A DNA stretch of 64,000 bases, taken from NCBI GenBank assembly GCA_036555745.1, contig DATBKV010000190.1:1-64000 (forward strand), read 5' to 3'. The position numbers were made by a program, and so were the translations under genes. Below the pieces are notes generated by a model that was not told the origin of the DNA, did no database searches, and worked only from the letters and a program-made list of their open reading frames with translations. Source of the stretch: VAZQ01 sp036555745 (GTDB taxonomy: Bacteria; Pseudomonadota; Alphaproteobacteria; Rhizobiales; Xanthobacteraceae). Within the stretch, counting starts at the first letter, position 1, and every line of letters begins with the position of its first letter. Below are positions 34,166 to 42,587 of the stretch, one piece after another.

Positions 34166-35470
34166 TCAGCCCCGCCCCACGCCGACATAGGTGAGACCCT
34201 TGGCGGCCAGATCGGCCGGCTTGTAGATATTGCGCAGGTCCACGATCACCGGGCTGCGCAGTGAGGCCTTCACGCGGTCGAGATCGAGCGCGCGGAATTG
34301 ATCCCATTCGGTGAGGATCAGCATTACATCGGCACCTGCGACGCAGGAATAAGGATCGCTGGCGGTATCGAGGCGAGGCATCAGCTTGCGCGCCTCGTCC
34401 ATGCCGTGAGGATCATAGGCCCGCACGCGCGCGCCCAGCTCCTGCAGAGCAGGCACAATCGTGAGGCTCGGCGCCTCCCGCATATCATCGGTGTTGGGCT
34501 TGAAGGTGAGGCCGAGCACGGCGACCGTCTTTCCTTCGAGCGAGCCACCGCAGGCCGCCACCACCTTGGCTGCCATCGCGCGTTTGCGCGCGGCGTTCAC
34601 CGCGACCACGGTCTCCACGATCTTGACAGGTGTGCCGTGGCGCTGTCCGATGGCGCTGAGCGCGGCGGTGTCCTTGGGAAAACAAGACCCACCGAAGCCC
34701 GGCCCCGCATGCAGGAACTTGGGTGCGATGCGCCGATCGAGCCCCATCCCGCGCGCGACCTCCTGAACGTCCGCCCCGCACTTCTCACACAGATCCGCCA
34801 TCTCGTTGATGAAGGTGATCTTGGTCGCGAGGAAGGCGTTGGAGGCGTATTTGATGAGTTCGGCTGCGCGCCGGCCGGTGAAGAGAATCGGCGTCTCGTT
34901 GATGAAGAGCGGACGGTACAGCTCGCGCATGACGCGACGGGCCCGTTCGTCGTCGGTGCCCACCACGACCCGGTCCGGGCGCTTGAAGTCCTCGATTGCC
35001 GCTCCCTCGCGCAAGAACTCGGGGTTGGATACGACGGCAAAATCCGCGTCGGGGCGCACTTTGCGGATGATCTCGTCCACGTCGTCATTGGTGCCGACCG
35101 GAACCGTCGATTTGACGGCGACGACGGTGAACCCTGACAGCTCGGCTGCAATCTCCCGCGCGGCAGCATGGATATAGGAGAGATCGGCAAAACCATCGCC
35201 GCGGCGGGACGGGGTTCCCACCGCCAGGAAAACAGCATCGGCGGATCGAATGGCCTCCGTCGCCCGGGTTGCGAACGACAACCGGCCGGCAGCCACGTTG
35301 GCCGCCACCAGGGCTTCGAGACCAGGCTCGAAGATCGGAACGCCTCCGCTGCGCAGCTGCGCAATCTTTGCTGCGTCCTGATCGATGCAGGTTACCTCGT
35401 GCCCGAAATCGGAAAAGCAGGCCCCCGAAACCAACCCCACGTAACCAGCGCCGATCATCGCTATTCGCAT
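34166..35470 (-). CDS. ugd: UDP-glucose 6-dehydrogenase
   Basis: The product is 434 residues. It has the NAD-binding RIAMIGAGYVGLVSGACFSDFGHEVTC beginning, VKSTVPVGTNDDVDEII, NPEFLREGAAIEDFKRPDRVV, and the catalytic Cys in GPGFGGSCFPKDTAAL. LTFKPNTDDMREAPSL and IVDLRNIYKP end the C-terminal domain. It oxidises UDP-glucose to UDP-glucuronate, the substrate for the epimerase at 27668-28681 and for uronic-acid glycans. Length and motifs are standard. It converges with manC across 143 bases and lies 90 bases downstream of the flippase-like gene, which points the same way. Confidence 0.96.
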   Translation of the reverse strand: MRIAMIGAGYVGLVSGACFSDFGHEVTCIDQDAAKIAQLRSGGVPIFEPGLEALVAANVAAGRLSFATRATEAIRSADAVFLAVGTPSRRGDGFADLSYIHAAAREIAAELSGFTVVAVKSTVPVGTNDDVDEIIRKVRPDADFAVVSNPEFLREGAAIEDFKRPDRVVVGTDDERARRVMRELYRPLFINETPILFTGRRAAELIKYASNAFLATKITFINEMADLCEKCGADVQEVARGMGLDRRIAPKFLHAGPGFGGSCFPKDTAALSAIGQRHGTPVKIVETVVAVNAARKRAMAAKVVAACGGSLEGKTVAVLGLTFKPNTDDMREAPSLTIVPALQELGARVRAYDPHGMDEARKLMPRLDTASDPYSCVAGADVMLILTEWDQFRALDLDRVKASLRSPVIVDLRNIYKPADLAAKGLTYVGVGRG

Positions 35471-35560
35471 GAGAGCATCCGCCGCGAGCTTCAGACGCCG
35501 CGCCTGCGGCGTTGAAGCATCCCGATTATCGAGTCCGATAAAGTGGAGGCAAGACCAGCT

Positions 35561-36574
35561 TCATCCGCTGCGCTCGGCGGTGCGCCATGATGGCGCGAAC
35601 GCGTAAAGCAGCCACGCGAGCGCGCCGGGCAGCGACCCGATCGCGAGGACGAGGCCGAAGCAGACCGAGAACAGCAATGCCCGTCCCGGCGCGATCCCGT
35701 AATTGCCGAGCAGCGAGATGACCGCGAGCTCCCGTAGGCCCCACCCCCCGACCGAGATCGGGACAATCGCCACCCCGATCATGACCGTGAACAAGACGGC
35801 GGTATCGGTGACCGGCAGCATCAGGCCCTGCGCCCGTCCAAGCGACCAGATCACGGCGATGGTGAGGACGTGAATGAGACATCCGATCGTCAGGATCGCC
35901 GGCCCGTTCCGACCCAGCACCACCTCCCGGCTGTCAATTGCCAGCGCGGCCAACCAACGGGAATAGCGCCAGCGCGCAAGCAGCGGCGCGATCCTGGGCG
36001 CCAACAGCAGGCAGCATGCGCTCGCGAGCAAAAGGCTGCCGTAAGAGCCGACGACAATGGCCCGATATCCGCCGAGCGCCGTGAGGCCCGACGGCAGCAG
36101 CAGGATGGCGAAGCCGAGCGCGAGCAGCAGGCCGACGCCTACGCCGCGATCGATGATCACGCTCATCACGGCGTTACGCCAATCTCGGCTTATGCGCGCC
36201 AGCATCCAGGCGCGCACCCCTTCACCCGCTACGCTCGGCAAGACCTGCCCGAAGAAGACGCCGATGGCGGTGATCGAGATCATGACGGTACGCGTCATGC
36301 GGTCGTCGCAGGCCGCCAGGGCGTCAACGACATTGCGCCAACGCAGACCCAGGAGCGGGAGCTGCAGCACCACGATCGAGATGGCAAATGCGGCCCAGCG
36401 AAAATCCATTAACGGGATCGCGGATAGAACCTGGCTCAGATCGATCTGTCGGGACAGATACCAGAAGCATGCCCCAGTCACGAACAGCTTGGCGGCGAAA
36501 AACGCGAGCTTCTTGGCGCCGCCCCCGTGCGACGGGCTCGTGGTCTCAAGATCTCTCGCCACGCCGGTGCTCAT
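35561..36574 (-). CDS. Flippase-like lysylphosphatidylglycerol synthase TM-region protein (UPF0104)
   Basis: The product is about 337 residues with eight or so membrane helices, for example KLAFFAAKLFVTGACFWYLS, AAFAISIVVLQLPLLGLRW, MISITAIGVFFGQVLPSVAGEG and SVGGWGLRELAVISLLGNYG. The SVAGEG and GWGLRE motifs are typical of the LPG_synthase_TM group, the flippase half of MprF and its stand-alone relatives. Stand-alone members occur in many glycan and lipid loci. The transported molecule is unknown. ATG 36574 is chosen; a longer N-terminus from ATG 36649 or 36625 is possible. It follows the duplicated HAD-phosphatase remnant on the same strand. Confidence 0.85.
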   Translation of the reverse strand: MSTGVARDLETTSPSHGGGAKKLAFFAAKLFVTGACFWYLSRQIDLSQVLSAIPLMDFRWAAFAISIVVLQLPLLGLRWRNVVDALAACDDRMTRTVMISITAIGVFFGQVLPSVAGEGVRAWMLARISRDWRNAVMSVIIDRGVGVGLLLALGFAILLLPSGLTALGGYRAIVVGSYGSLLLASACCLLLAPRIAPLLARWRYSRWLAALAIDSREVVLGRNGPAILTIGCLIHVLTIAVIWSLGRAQGLMLPVTDTAVLFTVMIGVAIVPISVGGWGLRELAVISLLGNYGIAPGRALLFSVCFGLVLAIGSLPGALAWLLYAFAPSWRTAERSG

Positions 36575-36692
36575 GCAGCTCGGATTCGATTCGGCACGTA
36601 CTGCCCGAAGCGGGACGGTTCCCATCGGCCGCGAAGCCTGTCTCGGCAACGGTAATGGCCGAGTGAACCGTCAAGTTCAAGCGCTGATTTGC

Positions 36693-37083
36693 CTAGGTCT
36701 CGGGCACATGCGCAGCATGCGGCGCCGCAGACGATGCAAACCGCGACCGCAACAGTTCCAGCGCTTCGCCAAGATCGGCAACCACCTCATGCTGTGGGGC
36801 TCGTTCGAAGCTGGTGCCGGGTTGGCGCGCGACCAGAACCCGCAAACCAACTCCGGCCGCCGCGCCGGCTTCGATGTCGCTGATCTTGTCTCCCACAATC
36901 ACGCAGCGCCCGGCGTCGAGTCCAAGGTCCGAGATGGCCTGCAAGATCATTCCCGGATTGGGCTTGCGCCAAGGATGATCCCGACGGTACTCACCCACCA
37001 TGCAAAGGGTGGTAGGGGCAGTGATAGACGCGGGCGATGGGGGCACCTTCCGCCTCAAAGCGAGCGCACATCCATCGCGTCAG
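36693..37083 (-). pseudogene. Remnant of HAD-IIIA phosphatase gene (3' part)
   Basis: The last 120 or so codons of a GmhB-like phosphatase are present (YRRDHPWRKPNPGMILQ, then GRCVIVGDKISDIEAGAAAG, ending in APHAAHVPET and a TAG). The 5' half is missing, and a two-base deletion near 37003 disrupts the frame upstream of YRRDHP compared with the full copy at 38271-38966. By eye there are 19 substitutions over 382 bases. The stop codon at 36693 probably preserves the original 3' end of the gene, which the full copy has lost. It is non-functional as it stands. Confidence 0.85.
36702..37083. repeat. Direct repeat, copy 1
   Basis: A block of 382 bases is about 95% identical to 38370-38753 in the same orientation. 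It spans the 3' half of a HAD-IIIA phosphatase gene. The two copies flank about 1.29 kb. Homologous recombination between them would remove the middle segment and one copy. Confidence 0.9.
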
Positions 37084-38270
37084 GTGCGTAAGCTTCGCTA
37101 GCAATGCCGCTAGGAAACCTCGCTCCCGAGGGCATCGATGTAGCACAACCATCAGCAGGGTCGGTCTTACTGAGAACAGCGTCTTGAGGTTCCATATCTA
37201 GAGGCCTGCATCATTGATGGTCCAGCCCGGATGCGCTGAGGCAACACAGCTTGAAAGTATAGGGTAGCCAGTAGGGTGAGGCGCAAGTCCAGGGTGCTGT
37301 GACCACGACGGTTAGTTTGACTTCGCGCAGACGTGCGGTTGAGCAGGGCGTTAGGCCAGTTAGGCGGCGACAAGGCCTCCTAATGATCGCTGCCGGGAAT
37401 CTATATCATGCTGATTGGGATGAGCCGCTGGTAGGGAAATGATTATGAATGCCAACTTTTTGCTCTTGATCTGGGCATTCTTGGGAGCGGGCACGGCGGC
37501 CGCTCTGACGCTGGCCCTATGGCGATTGCTCCAGCCGAAGAGCCCGCCCGATATCGGTTCTCCTCCCCTGGCGCCTCGGAACGAGAACGTCACTACCAGA
37601 AGGTCCGATAATGGCTCAGGATAATGCTGGAGTCGCTCTCGGGAATACCAGGCTGACCAGCGGCCGAATTATCCCTGCGACCGATGGCGAATGAGTTGGC
37701 GTTCCTCTGCAGGCTTCATTTAACATCACACGGGCTCAGCACCTGCGCTCACTTGAGTGCTCCAACGAACTTGATTTCACGCCAACAGCAACGCCTTGAT
37801 TGCCGAGTGGCACATGCGCGGCATAGGCCGATCTTGCATAGCCGCGACCCTCTACACCGATAACCGTCGGGCAAATCAGAAATTCGGATCCCTCTCCAAA
37901 CACGATCACCACCGCTATCCGGCTTGCTCAGCGCCGATCTCCGCGTTGGCGGTCGGAGAGCAGCGGTGTATTGCCGAGGTGAATAGTACGCTTCCGTTCG
38001 CGACTGCGACAAGTCCAGATCCGCGGATCGTTATCGAAGAAAGCGCTGCCCACGGCATGCGACAGCCGTCTGCTCGGTCCGTGCTAGCCCGATCGGATCC
38101 AATGTTCCGGCGCTCCGCCGGTATTGAACTCCTCGAAAAATGACGGTGGGCCTTGGATGCGCCTGCGAAAGGCACACCGAAACAGAAAACGCAAATAAAT
38201 CTTGGCCCACGCTCTGCTGGGGTCGCCAACGCCTGTAGGAACGTGAGCCAGGAAAGGAGCCCAAGAGCAA
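37084..38270. other. Gene-poor segment between the direct repeats
   Basis: About 1.2 kb with lower GC than its surroundings by eye. No long coding frame, no transposase and no terminal inverted repeats were seen. A possible small membrane-protein gene (37445-37624) is listed separately. A forward frame around 37796-37890 contains HMRGIGRSCIAATLYTDNRR followed by ANQKFG, faintly like the acetyl-CoA-binding part of GNAT acetyltransferases, but it is too short and unsupported to call. The segment may be a remnant of inserted DNA. Confidence 0.45.
37445..37624 (+). CDS. Possible small membrane protein (59 residues)
   Basis: An ATG at 37445 is preceded by AGGG at workable spacing (a second in-frame ATG lies at 37439). 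The product has one hydrophobic helix near its start (ANFLLLIWAFLGAGTAAALT, then LALWRLL) and a short polar tail. No family was recognised. The N-out or N-in topology is unclear. It is the only plausible gene inside the segment between the direct repeats. Support is limited to the helix and a weak ribosome-binding site. Confidence 0.35.
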   Translation: MNANFLLLIWAFLGAGTAAALTLALWRLLQPKSPPDIGSPPLAPRNENVTTRRSDNGSG

Positions 38271-38966
38271 TCAGCTAGGCGAGGATGAGCCGGGGTTTAA
38301 CCGGCGGCGCTCACAATGGCGTTGGCGGCATCGCGCAGCGTACGAGCAGCAGCAACCGCGCGCTGTCTTGGGCACATGCGCAGCATGCGGCGCCGCAGAC
38401 GATGCAAACCGCGACCGCAACAGTTCCAGCGCTTCGCCAAGATCCGCAACCACCTCATGCTGTAGGGCTCGTTCGAAGCTCGTGCCGGGTTGCCGCGCGA
38501 CCAGAACCCGCAAACCAACTCCGGCCGCCGCGCCGGCTTCGATGTCGCTGATCTTGTCTCCCACGATCACGCAGCGCCCGGGGTCGAGTCCAAGGTCCGA
38601 GATGGCCTGCAAGATCATTCCGGGATTGGGCTTGCGCCAAGGATGATCGCGACGGTACTGGCCCACCCCATGCAAGGGGTGGTAGGGGCAGTAATAGACG
38701 CGGGCGATGGCGGCGCCTTGCGCCTCGAAGCGATCGCACATCCAACGCATCAGACCCGCGTACGCGTCCTCATCAAACAGGCCGCGACCGATGCCTGACT
38801 GATTGGTCACGATGACGATCGGTCGCTGCAATTCGGCCCAAAAACGAGCGAGCTCGAAAATTCCGGGGACGAACTCGAACTGATCCACGCGATGGACATA
38901 GCCACAGTCGACATTGACGATGCCATCACGGTCGAGAAAGAGCGCGCTGCCTTGCACGAGCTTCAC
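38271..38966 (-). CDS. HAD-IIIA family phosphatase (GmhB-like)
   Basis: The product is 231 residues. HAD motif 1 is LFLDRDGIVNVDCGYVH, motif 2 is VTNQSGIGRGLFDE, and motifs 3 and 4 are RKPNPGM and VIVGDKISDIEAGAAAG. This is the heptose-1,7-bisphosphate phosphatase group. The zinc-binding loop is incomplete: CPYHP is present but the later CxC pair is replaced (RRDHPWRKP), so zinc may not bind. Start is GTG 38966, four bases after the upstream glycosyltransferase stop. The last 28 or so residues (from about ARGCCCSYAARC) are not family-like and arise because the copy lost its original stop, preserved in the remnant at 36693. Confidence 0.85.
   Translation of the reverse strand: MKLVQGSALFLDRDGIVNVDCGYVHRVDQFEFVPGIFELARFWAELQRPIVIVTNQSGIGRGLFDEDAYAGLMRWMCDRFEAQGAAIARVYYCPYHPLHGVGQYRRDHPWRKPNPGMILQAISDLGLDPGRCVIVGDKISDIEAGAAAGVGLRVLVARQPGTSFERALQHEVVADLGEALELLRSRFASSAAPHAAHVPKTARGCCCSYAARCRQRHCERRRLNPGSSSPS
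38370..38753. repeat. Direct repeat, copy 2
   Basis: This is the partner of 36702-37083, inside the intact phosphatase gene. The longer length (384 versus 382 bases) reflects a two-base indel. Identity falls off abruptly on both sides, so the duplication end points are sharp. Confidence 0.9.
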
Positions 38967-38970
38967 GGCC

Positions 38971-39948
38971 TTATCGCGTGTTCCATGATCGCCGACGGAA
39001 CCGTGTTCTCAGAGTGCGGGCGCGGCGGCGAAGGCTGGCGCCGAAGAAGGGAGCCAGTTTTTCCCAAAGCGACAGCCACGCAAGACGCCTGACCAGCCGC
39101 AGGCTGATGTAACCGGGATCTTGAAGCAGAGCGGGCAGCGCTCGCAAGCGATAGTCGGGCCAGATCGCGGCTGCCACGAATGCGGCGCGCCGACGTTGCC
39201 ACCCCGGTTGCCTGGTGGTCGCGAGCCAGGCGCGCAACACGTCTGCCTGCGCCTGGCTGCGCGCTCCCGCTGCTCCATACGATGCCGGCGAGAGGCGGAC
39301 ATACGAGACCGCATCCGGCACGTAGACGCCGCCGCGCTCGAATGCCGCAGCGTAAGCCGCCAGCAAATCCCCGTGCCATCTGACGTCGAGCGGAAATCCG
39401 CCAAGCTCACGCAACAGAGCCGCGTTGAACCACACGTTCGAGACATGAAAATAGAAAAAATGGCTTTGCATCAGGCGAACGAATTCGCTGGGGGAGAAAT
39501 ACCGGCGCGCCGCCGGCAGGTCGAGCGGGATAGTTCGCGCGTTCGCGCCGTCCGCGCTCATCTCGGCCTGGTCCGAGAATACGATCCCGGTTTGCGGAAA
39601 GGCGGCGACCGCGGCCGACGCCCGTTCGACCGTCCGGATGTCCAGGCGATCATCAGCTGCGGAAAACAGCACGAAGTCGCCGCTGACGAGGTGAAGACCG
39701 GTATTGCAGGCGGCGTTCACGCCGCGATTGCCGGGATGCAGATGAAGTCGCAGCCACGGCATGTCCGCCGCGAGTGACCGAAGTCGCACGACGCTGTCAT
39801 CGGTCGAGCCGTCATCGACGACCACGACCTCGCAGGGCGGCACGGTCTGCCGTGAGATGGCGGCGAGCGCCTCGCCGAGCACCTGGCCGTGATTATAATT
39901 CGGCATCACCACGGATAGGCGCGGACCGCGGGTGGGAATGTTGCTCAT
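38971..39948 (-). CDS. Family 2 glycosyltransferase
   Basis: The product is 325 residues with a GT-A fold at the N-terminus: LSVVMPNYNHGQVLGEALAA, the first acidic site VVVDDGSTDDSV, NRGVNAACNTGL and the DxD-like FSAADDRLD. The C-terminal third is basic and probably membrane-associated. It shares the AADDRL motif and overall form with the GT2 enzymes at 42584 (second domain) and 55762, so it belongs to a local paralogue group. Donor and acceptor are unknown. Its ATG overlaps the end of the RmlC-like gene by four bases, and the phosphatase gene follows four bases after its stop, so three genes are co-translated. Confidence 0.92.
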   Translation of the reverse strand: MSNIPTRGPRLSVVMPNYNHGQVLGEALAAISRQTVPPCEVVVVDDGSTDDSVVRLRSLAADMPWLRLHLHPGNRGVNAACNTGLHLVSGDFVLFSAADDRLDIRTVERASAAVAAFPQTGIVFSDQAEMSADGANARTIPLDLPAARRYFSPSEFVRLMQSHFFYFHVSNVWFNAALLRELGGFPLDVRWHGDLLAAYAAAFERGGVYVPDAVSYVRLSPASYGAAGARSQAQADVLRAWLATTRQPGWQRRRAAFVAAAIWPDYRLRALPALLQDPGYISLRLVRRLAWLSLWEKLAPFFGASLRRRARTLRTRFRRRSWNTR

Positions 39949-40481
39949 AGGTCGCGCAATCTAGGCAGAGCCTGGTCGCGGCTGGAAATCACGCGCTGCT
40001 CGGCATTCGGCCAGGCGATGGCAAGATCGGCATCATCCCAACGCACCCCGCGCGTCGCCTCTGGGTAATAGCGTTCGGAGATCTGGTAGCGTACTTCGGA
40101 GTCATCGGTCAGGGTCTGAAAGCCGTGGGCGAAACCAGCGGGGATGTACAGGGCACAGCGATTCTCGGCAGTGAGCTCTACGCCGACCCATTTGCCGCGC
40201 GAGTGCGATCCGGCCCGCAAATCCACGACCACGTCGAACACCGCGCCACGCGTACATGACACCAATTTGGTCTCTTCGTATGGTGCGGCCTGAAAGTGCA
40301 GACCGCGCAAGGTGCCGCGGCGGCGGTTGTAGGACGTGCTCCACTGCGGGTAGTTCACGCAAAGGCCGCGCTCGAGGAAAGTATCGGCACAGAACAAACG
40401 GGAGAAAAAGCCCCGTTCGTCTTCCATTCGCTCAGGCTCTATGACAAAAAGTCCGGGAATGTCCAACGGCCTGAACAGCAT
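39945..40481 (-). CDS. rfbC: dTDP-4-dehydrorhamnose 3,5-epimerase-like protein
   Basis: The product is 178 residues, a cupin-fold RmlC-type epimerase. Key segments: PERMEDERGFFSRLFCADTF, NYPQWSTSYNRRRGTLRGLH with the catalytic His, RGAVFDVVVDLR, YIPAGFAHGFQTL and the C-terminal YYPEATRGVRWDDADLAIAWP. This converts C3 and C5 of a 4-keto-6-deoxy nucleotide hexose. No RmlA, RmlB or RmlD is present in the window, so the enzyme either works with genes elsewhere or acts on another keto-sugar. It starts a leftward unit followed by GT2 and HAD phosphatase genes. ATG at 40481 is favoured over an upstream in-frame start. Confidence 0.9.
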   Translation of the reverse strand: MLFRPLDIPGLFVIEPERMEDERGFFSRLFCADTFLERGLCVNYPQWSTSYNRRRGTLRGLHFQAAPYEETKLVSCTRGAVFDVVVDLRAGSHSRGKWVGVELTAENRCALYIPAGFAHGFQTLTDDSEVRYQISERYYPEATRGVRWDDADLAIAWPNAEQRVISSRDQALPRLRDL

Positions 40482-40857
40482 GTGAGACCAGGGCCGGCAC
40501 CGGGGCAAAATCGGAAGGCTGGAATGATCGGATTGCTTCTAGCAAAGCTTGTCCAGCGTTCCCAGAGGCCCCCAGCGACCCGACCCGCGCACCAGCGCCG
40601 ACAGGTTCCGGACGATCTGCAATTCCGCGCCGAACGCGGTGAATTTCCCGCCCGCGCCCCTTTGCCATAATGCCCTCTGGTTCCCCCGATGCGCCGCTGT
40701 TTCGGGTGTCGTGGCGCTTTGGTAGGATACACGCTATGATCGAATCGTACGAGAGCTACCATCTGCGCGTATGCGCCTGCATCCACGGCAATTCTGCCGT
40801 TGCCGCGCCCTGCCGCGAGAACGTCGATGCGGCGGGCGGATTGTCGAATTTCGAATA
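40482..40857. other. Divergent intergenic region, no gene seen
   Basis: This 376-base gap separates the leftward RmlC-like unit from the rightward epimerase gene and should hold promoters for both. A TATGAT hexamer lies near 40735 on the plus strand, but no matching -35 element was found at the correct distance. No small gene with a convincing ribosome-binding site was found. Confidence 0.4.
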
Positions 40858-41811
40858 ATGGATTTCGCTGTGGTGCCAGACCTCCCCGAAATCGGGACTG
40901 TTTTCGTCACCGGCGGCTCAGGCTTTCTCGGCCGCCATTGCCTGGATGCGCTGTCGCGGCGCGGGTTTCGCGTTCACGCAGTGAGCCGGACCCGCAACGA
41001 CGCGTCCAGCAATGGAATCATTTGGCACAATCTCGACTTGCTGGCGCGTGGTGCAGTCGAGCGGGCGATCGAGAGGTTGCGGCCCTCGCACCTGCTGCAC
41101 CTCGCCTGGATGACCACGCCCGACCGCTATCGCAATGCGCCGGAGAATGTGGACTGGTTGGAAGCCAGCCTCGCTCTGCTCAGGGCGTTCGGCGAACAGG
41201 GCGGGCAGCGTTTCGTCGGTGTCGGCAGCTCGGCAGAATACGATGCGGCGACCGGCCGCTGTATCGAGGAGGCGACGCCGATCCGTCCTGCATCCCTCTA
41301 CGGCCAGTGCAAGGCGGCATGTTGGATGGCAGCCGAGGCCTACGCCCGCCGCTACCGGTTCTCCGCCGCATGGGCGCGCGTGTTTCTACCGTACGGGCCC
41401 GGCGACGCGCCGCAGCGCCTTATTCCCTCGTTGCTCGCCGCGTTGGGCGCTGGTACACCGATCGACGTAACCGACGGCAGCCAGGTTCGAGATTTCGTCT
41501 ACGTGACCGACATCGCCGATCTTCTCGCGCGCTTGACCGCAGCGGCGCAGGCGCACGGCGCATACAATCTCGGAACCGGCCGTGGGGTCCCAGTGCGGCA
41601 AGTCATTGAATGGGCGGCAGCCCGTCTCCACGCCCGCGAGCTCGTCCGCTTCGGTGCCCGGCCGCCGCGCGACGACGAGCCGCCGGCGCTTGTCGCCGAC
41701 ACCGGCAAGGCCGAACGCGTCCTGGACTGGCGTGCGCCGACTTCGATCGAGGTCGGGTTGGAACGACTGCTCCAGGGAACGGGACAGTCATCGCCCGCGC
41801 TCAGTGGATAG
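40858..41811 (+). CDS. NAD-dependent epimerase/dehydratase (extended SDR)
   Basis: The product is 317 residues with Rossmann start VFVTGGSGFLGRHCLDAL, the active-site Ser in GVGSSAEYDAA, and Tyr-Lys in SLYGQCKAACWMAAEA. The C-terminal substrate domain includes QVRDFVYVTDIADLLARL and NLGTGRGVPVRQVIEWAA. The sequence fits NDP-hexose 4-ketoreductase or GDP-6-deoxy-sugar reductase groups rather than a GalE-type 4-epimerase, but the exact substrate is not clear. Start ATG 40858. A CmcI-type methyltransferase gene follows 17 bases after its stop, and a double glycosyltransferase follows that, forming a probable three-gene operon. Confidence 0.88.
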   Translation: MDFAVVPDLPEIGTVFVTGGSGFLGRHCLDALSRRGFRVHAVSRTRNDASSNGIIWHNLDLLARGAVERAIERLRPSHLLHLAWMTTPDRYRNAPENVDWLEASLALLRAFGEQGGQRFVGVGSSAEYDAATGRCIEEATPIRPASLYGQCKAACWMAAEAYARRYRFSAAWARVFLPYGPGDAPQRLIPSLLAALGAGTPIDVTDGSQVRDFVYVTDIADLLARLTAAAQAHGAYNLGTGRGVPVRQVIEWAAARLHARELVRFGARPPRDDEPPALVADTGKAERVLDWRAPTSIEVGLERLLQGTGQSSPALSG

Positions 41812-41828
41812 CGCGGAGGCGCCGGCTC

Positions 41829-42587
41829 ATGCGGATCGTCATCGACACGGCGGAAAAGACGCTGACGGCCGACGGCCGGCAGCTCGATCTCTACGGCAAG
41901 AGAGCATTCGAGCTGATCTCGGAGCTGTGGCTCAAGGCCAGTTGGAACCAGAAGTATTCATATACTTTCACGTGGCTCGGGCGTCCGATCATCCAGCATC
42001 CGGAGGACTTGGTCCGACTGCAGGAGGCCATCTTCACCTCGCGCCCCGACGTCATCATCGAGACCGGCGTCGCCCATGGCGGCTCGCTGATCTTTTACGC
42101 CTCGCTGTTCAAGGCGATGGACGGCGAGCGTCGCGTGGTGGGGATCGATATCGAGATCCGACCGCAGAACCGCAGGGCCATCGAAAAGCACGAGGTTGCA
42201 AGCTACATATCGCTGATCGAGGGCGATTCCACCGATCCCGAAGTCATCCGACGCGCCGGCGCGCTCATTCGCCCCGGCGACAAGGTCATGGTCATCCTGG
42301 ATTCGAATCACACCAGAGATCATGTCAGGAAGGAGCTCGAGGCCTACGCGCCGCTCGTGAGCCCTGGTTCTTACATCGTGGCCACTGACGGCATCATGGG
42401 CGTCGTGCACGATACCCCGCGCGGCAAGCCGGAATGGGCCTCCGACAATCCCACCCAGGCCGCCAGCGACTTCGCAGCCCGGCATCCCGAGTTCAAGCTC
42501 GAGGAGCCCAGATGGCGCTTCAATGAGAGCGAGCTCGAACGAACCATTACGGCCTGGCCCGGCGCTTGGCTCAGGCGCGTCAGATGA
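41829..42587 (+). CDS. CmcI-type (cephalosporin hydroxylase family) methyltransferase
   Basis: The product is 252 residues. It belongs to the CmcI/rhamnosyl-O-methyltransferase family (PF04989), which despite the name contains SAM-dependent O-methyltransferases. SAM-binding motif: DVIIETGVAHGGSLIFYASL. Metal/acceptor region: DKVMVILDSNHTRDHVRKEL. An EGDSTDPEVIRRAGA segment fits the second SAM-contact loop. It may methylate a sugar hydroxyl of the glycan. The stop overlaps the start of the double GT gene by four bases (ATGA), so the two are coupled. A degraded relative (C-terminal half only) lies at 63113-63433. Confidence 0.88.
   Translation: MRIVIDTAEKTLTADGRQLDLYGKRAFELISELWLKASWNQKYSYTFTWLGRPIIQHPEDLVRLQEAIFTSRPDVIIETGVAHGGSLIFYASLFKAMDGERRVVGIDIEIRPQNRRAIEKHEVASYISLIEGDSTDPEVIRRAGALIRPGDKVMVILDSNHTRDHVRKELEAYAPLVSPGSYIVATDGIMGVVHDTPRGKPEWASDNPTQAASDFAARHPEFKLEEPRWRFNESELERTITAWPGAWLRRVR

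Noticed and set aside
37796..38143. Plus-strand 115-codon frame with a faint GNAT-like stretch
   Set aside because: Only about 25 residues resemble an acetyltransferase and the rest does not. No ribosome-binding site was found.
37084..38270. Insertion sequence between the phosphatase copies
   Set aside because: No transposase frame and no terminal inverted repeats were found. The flanking repeats are gene fragments, not target-site duplications.
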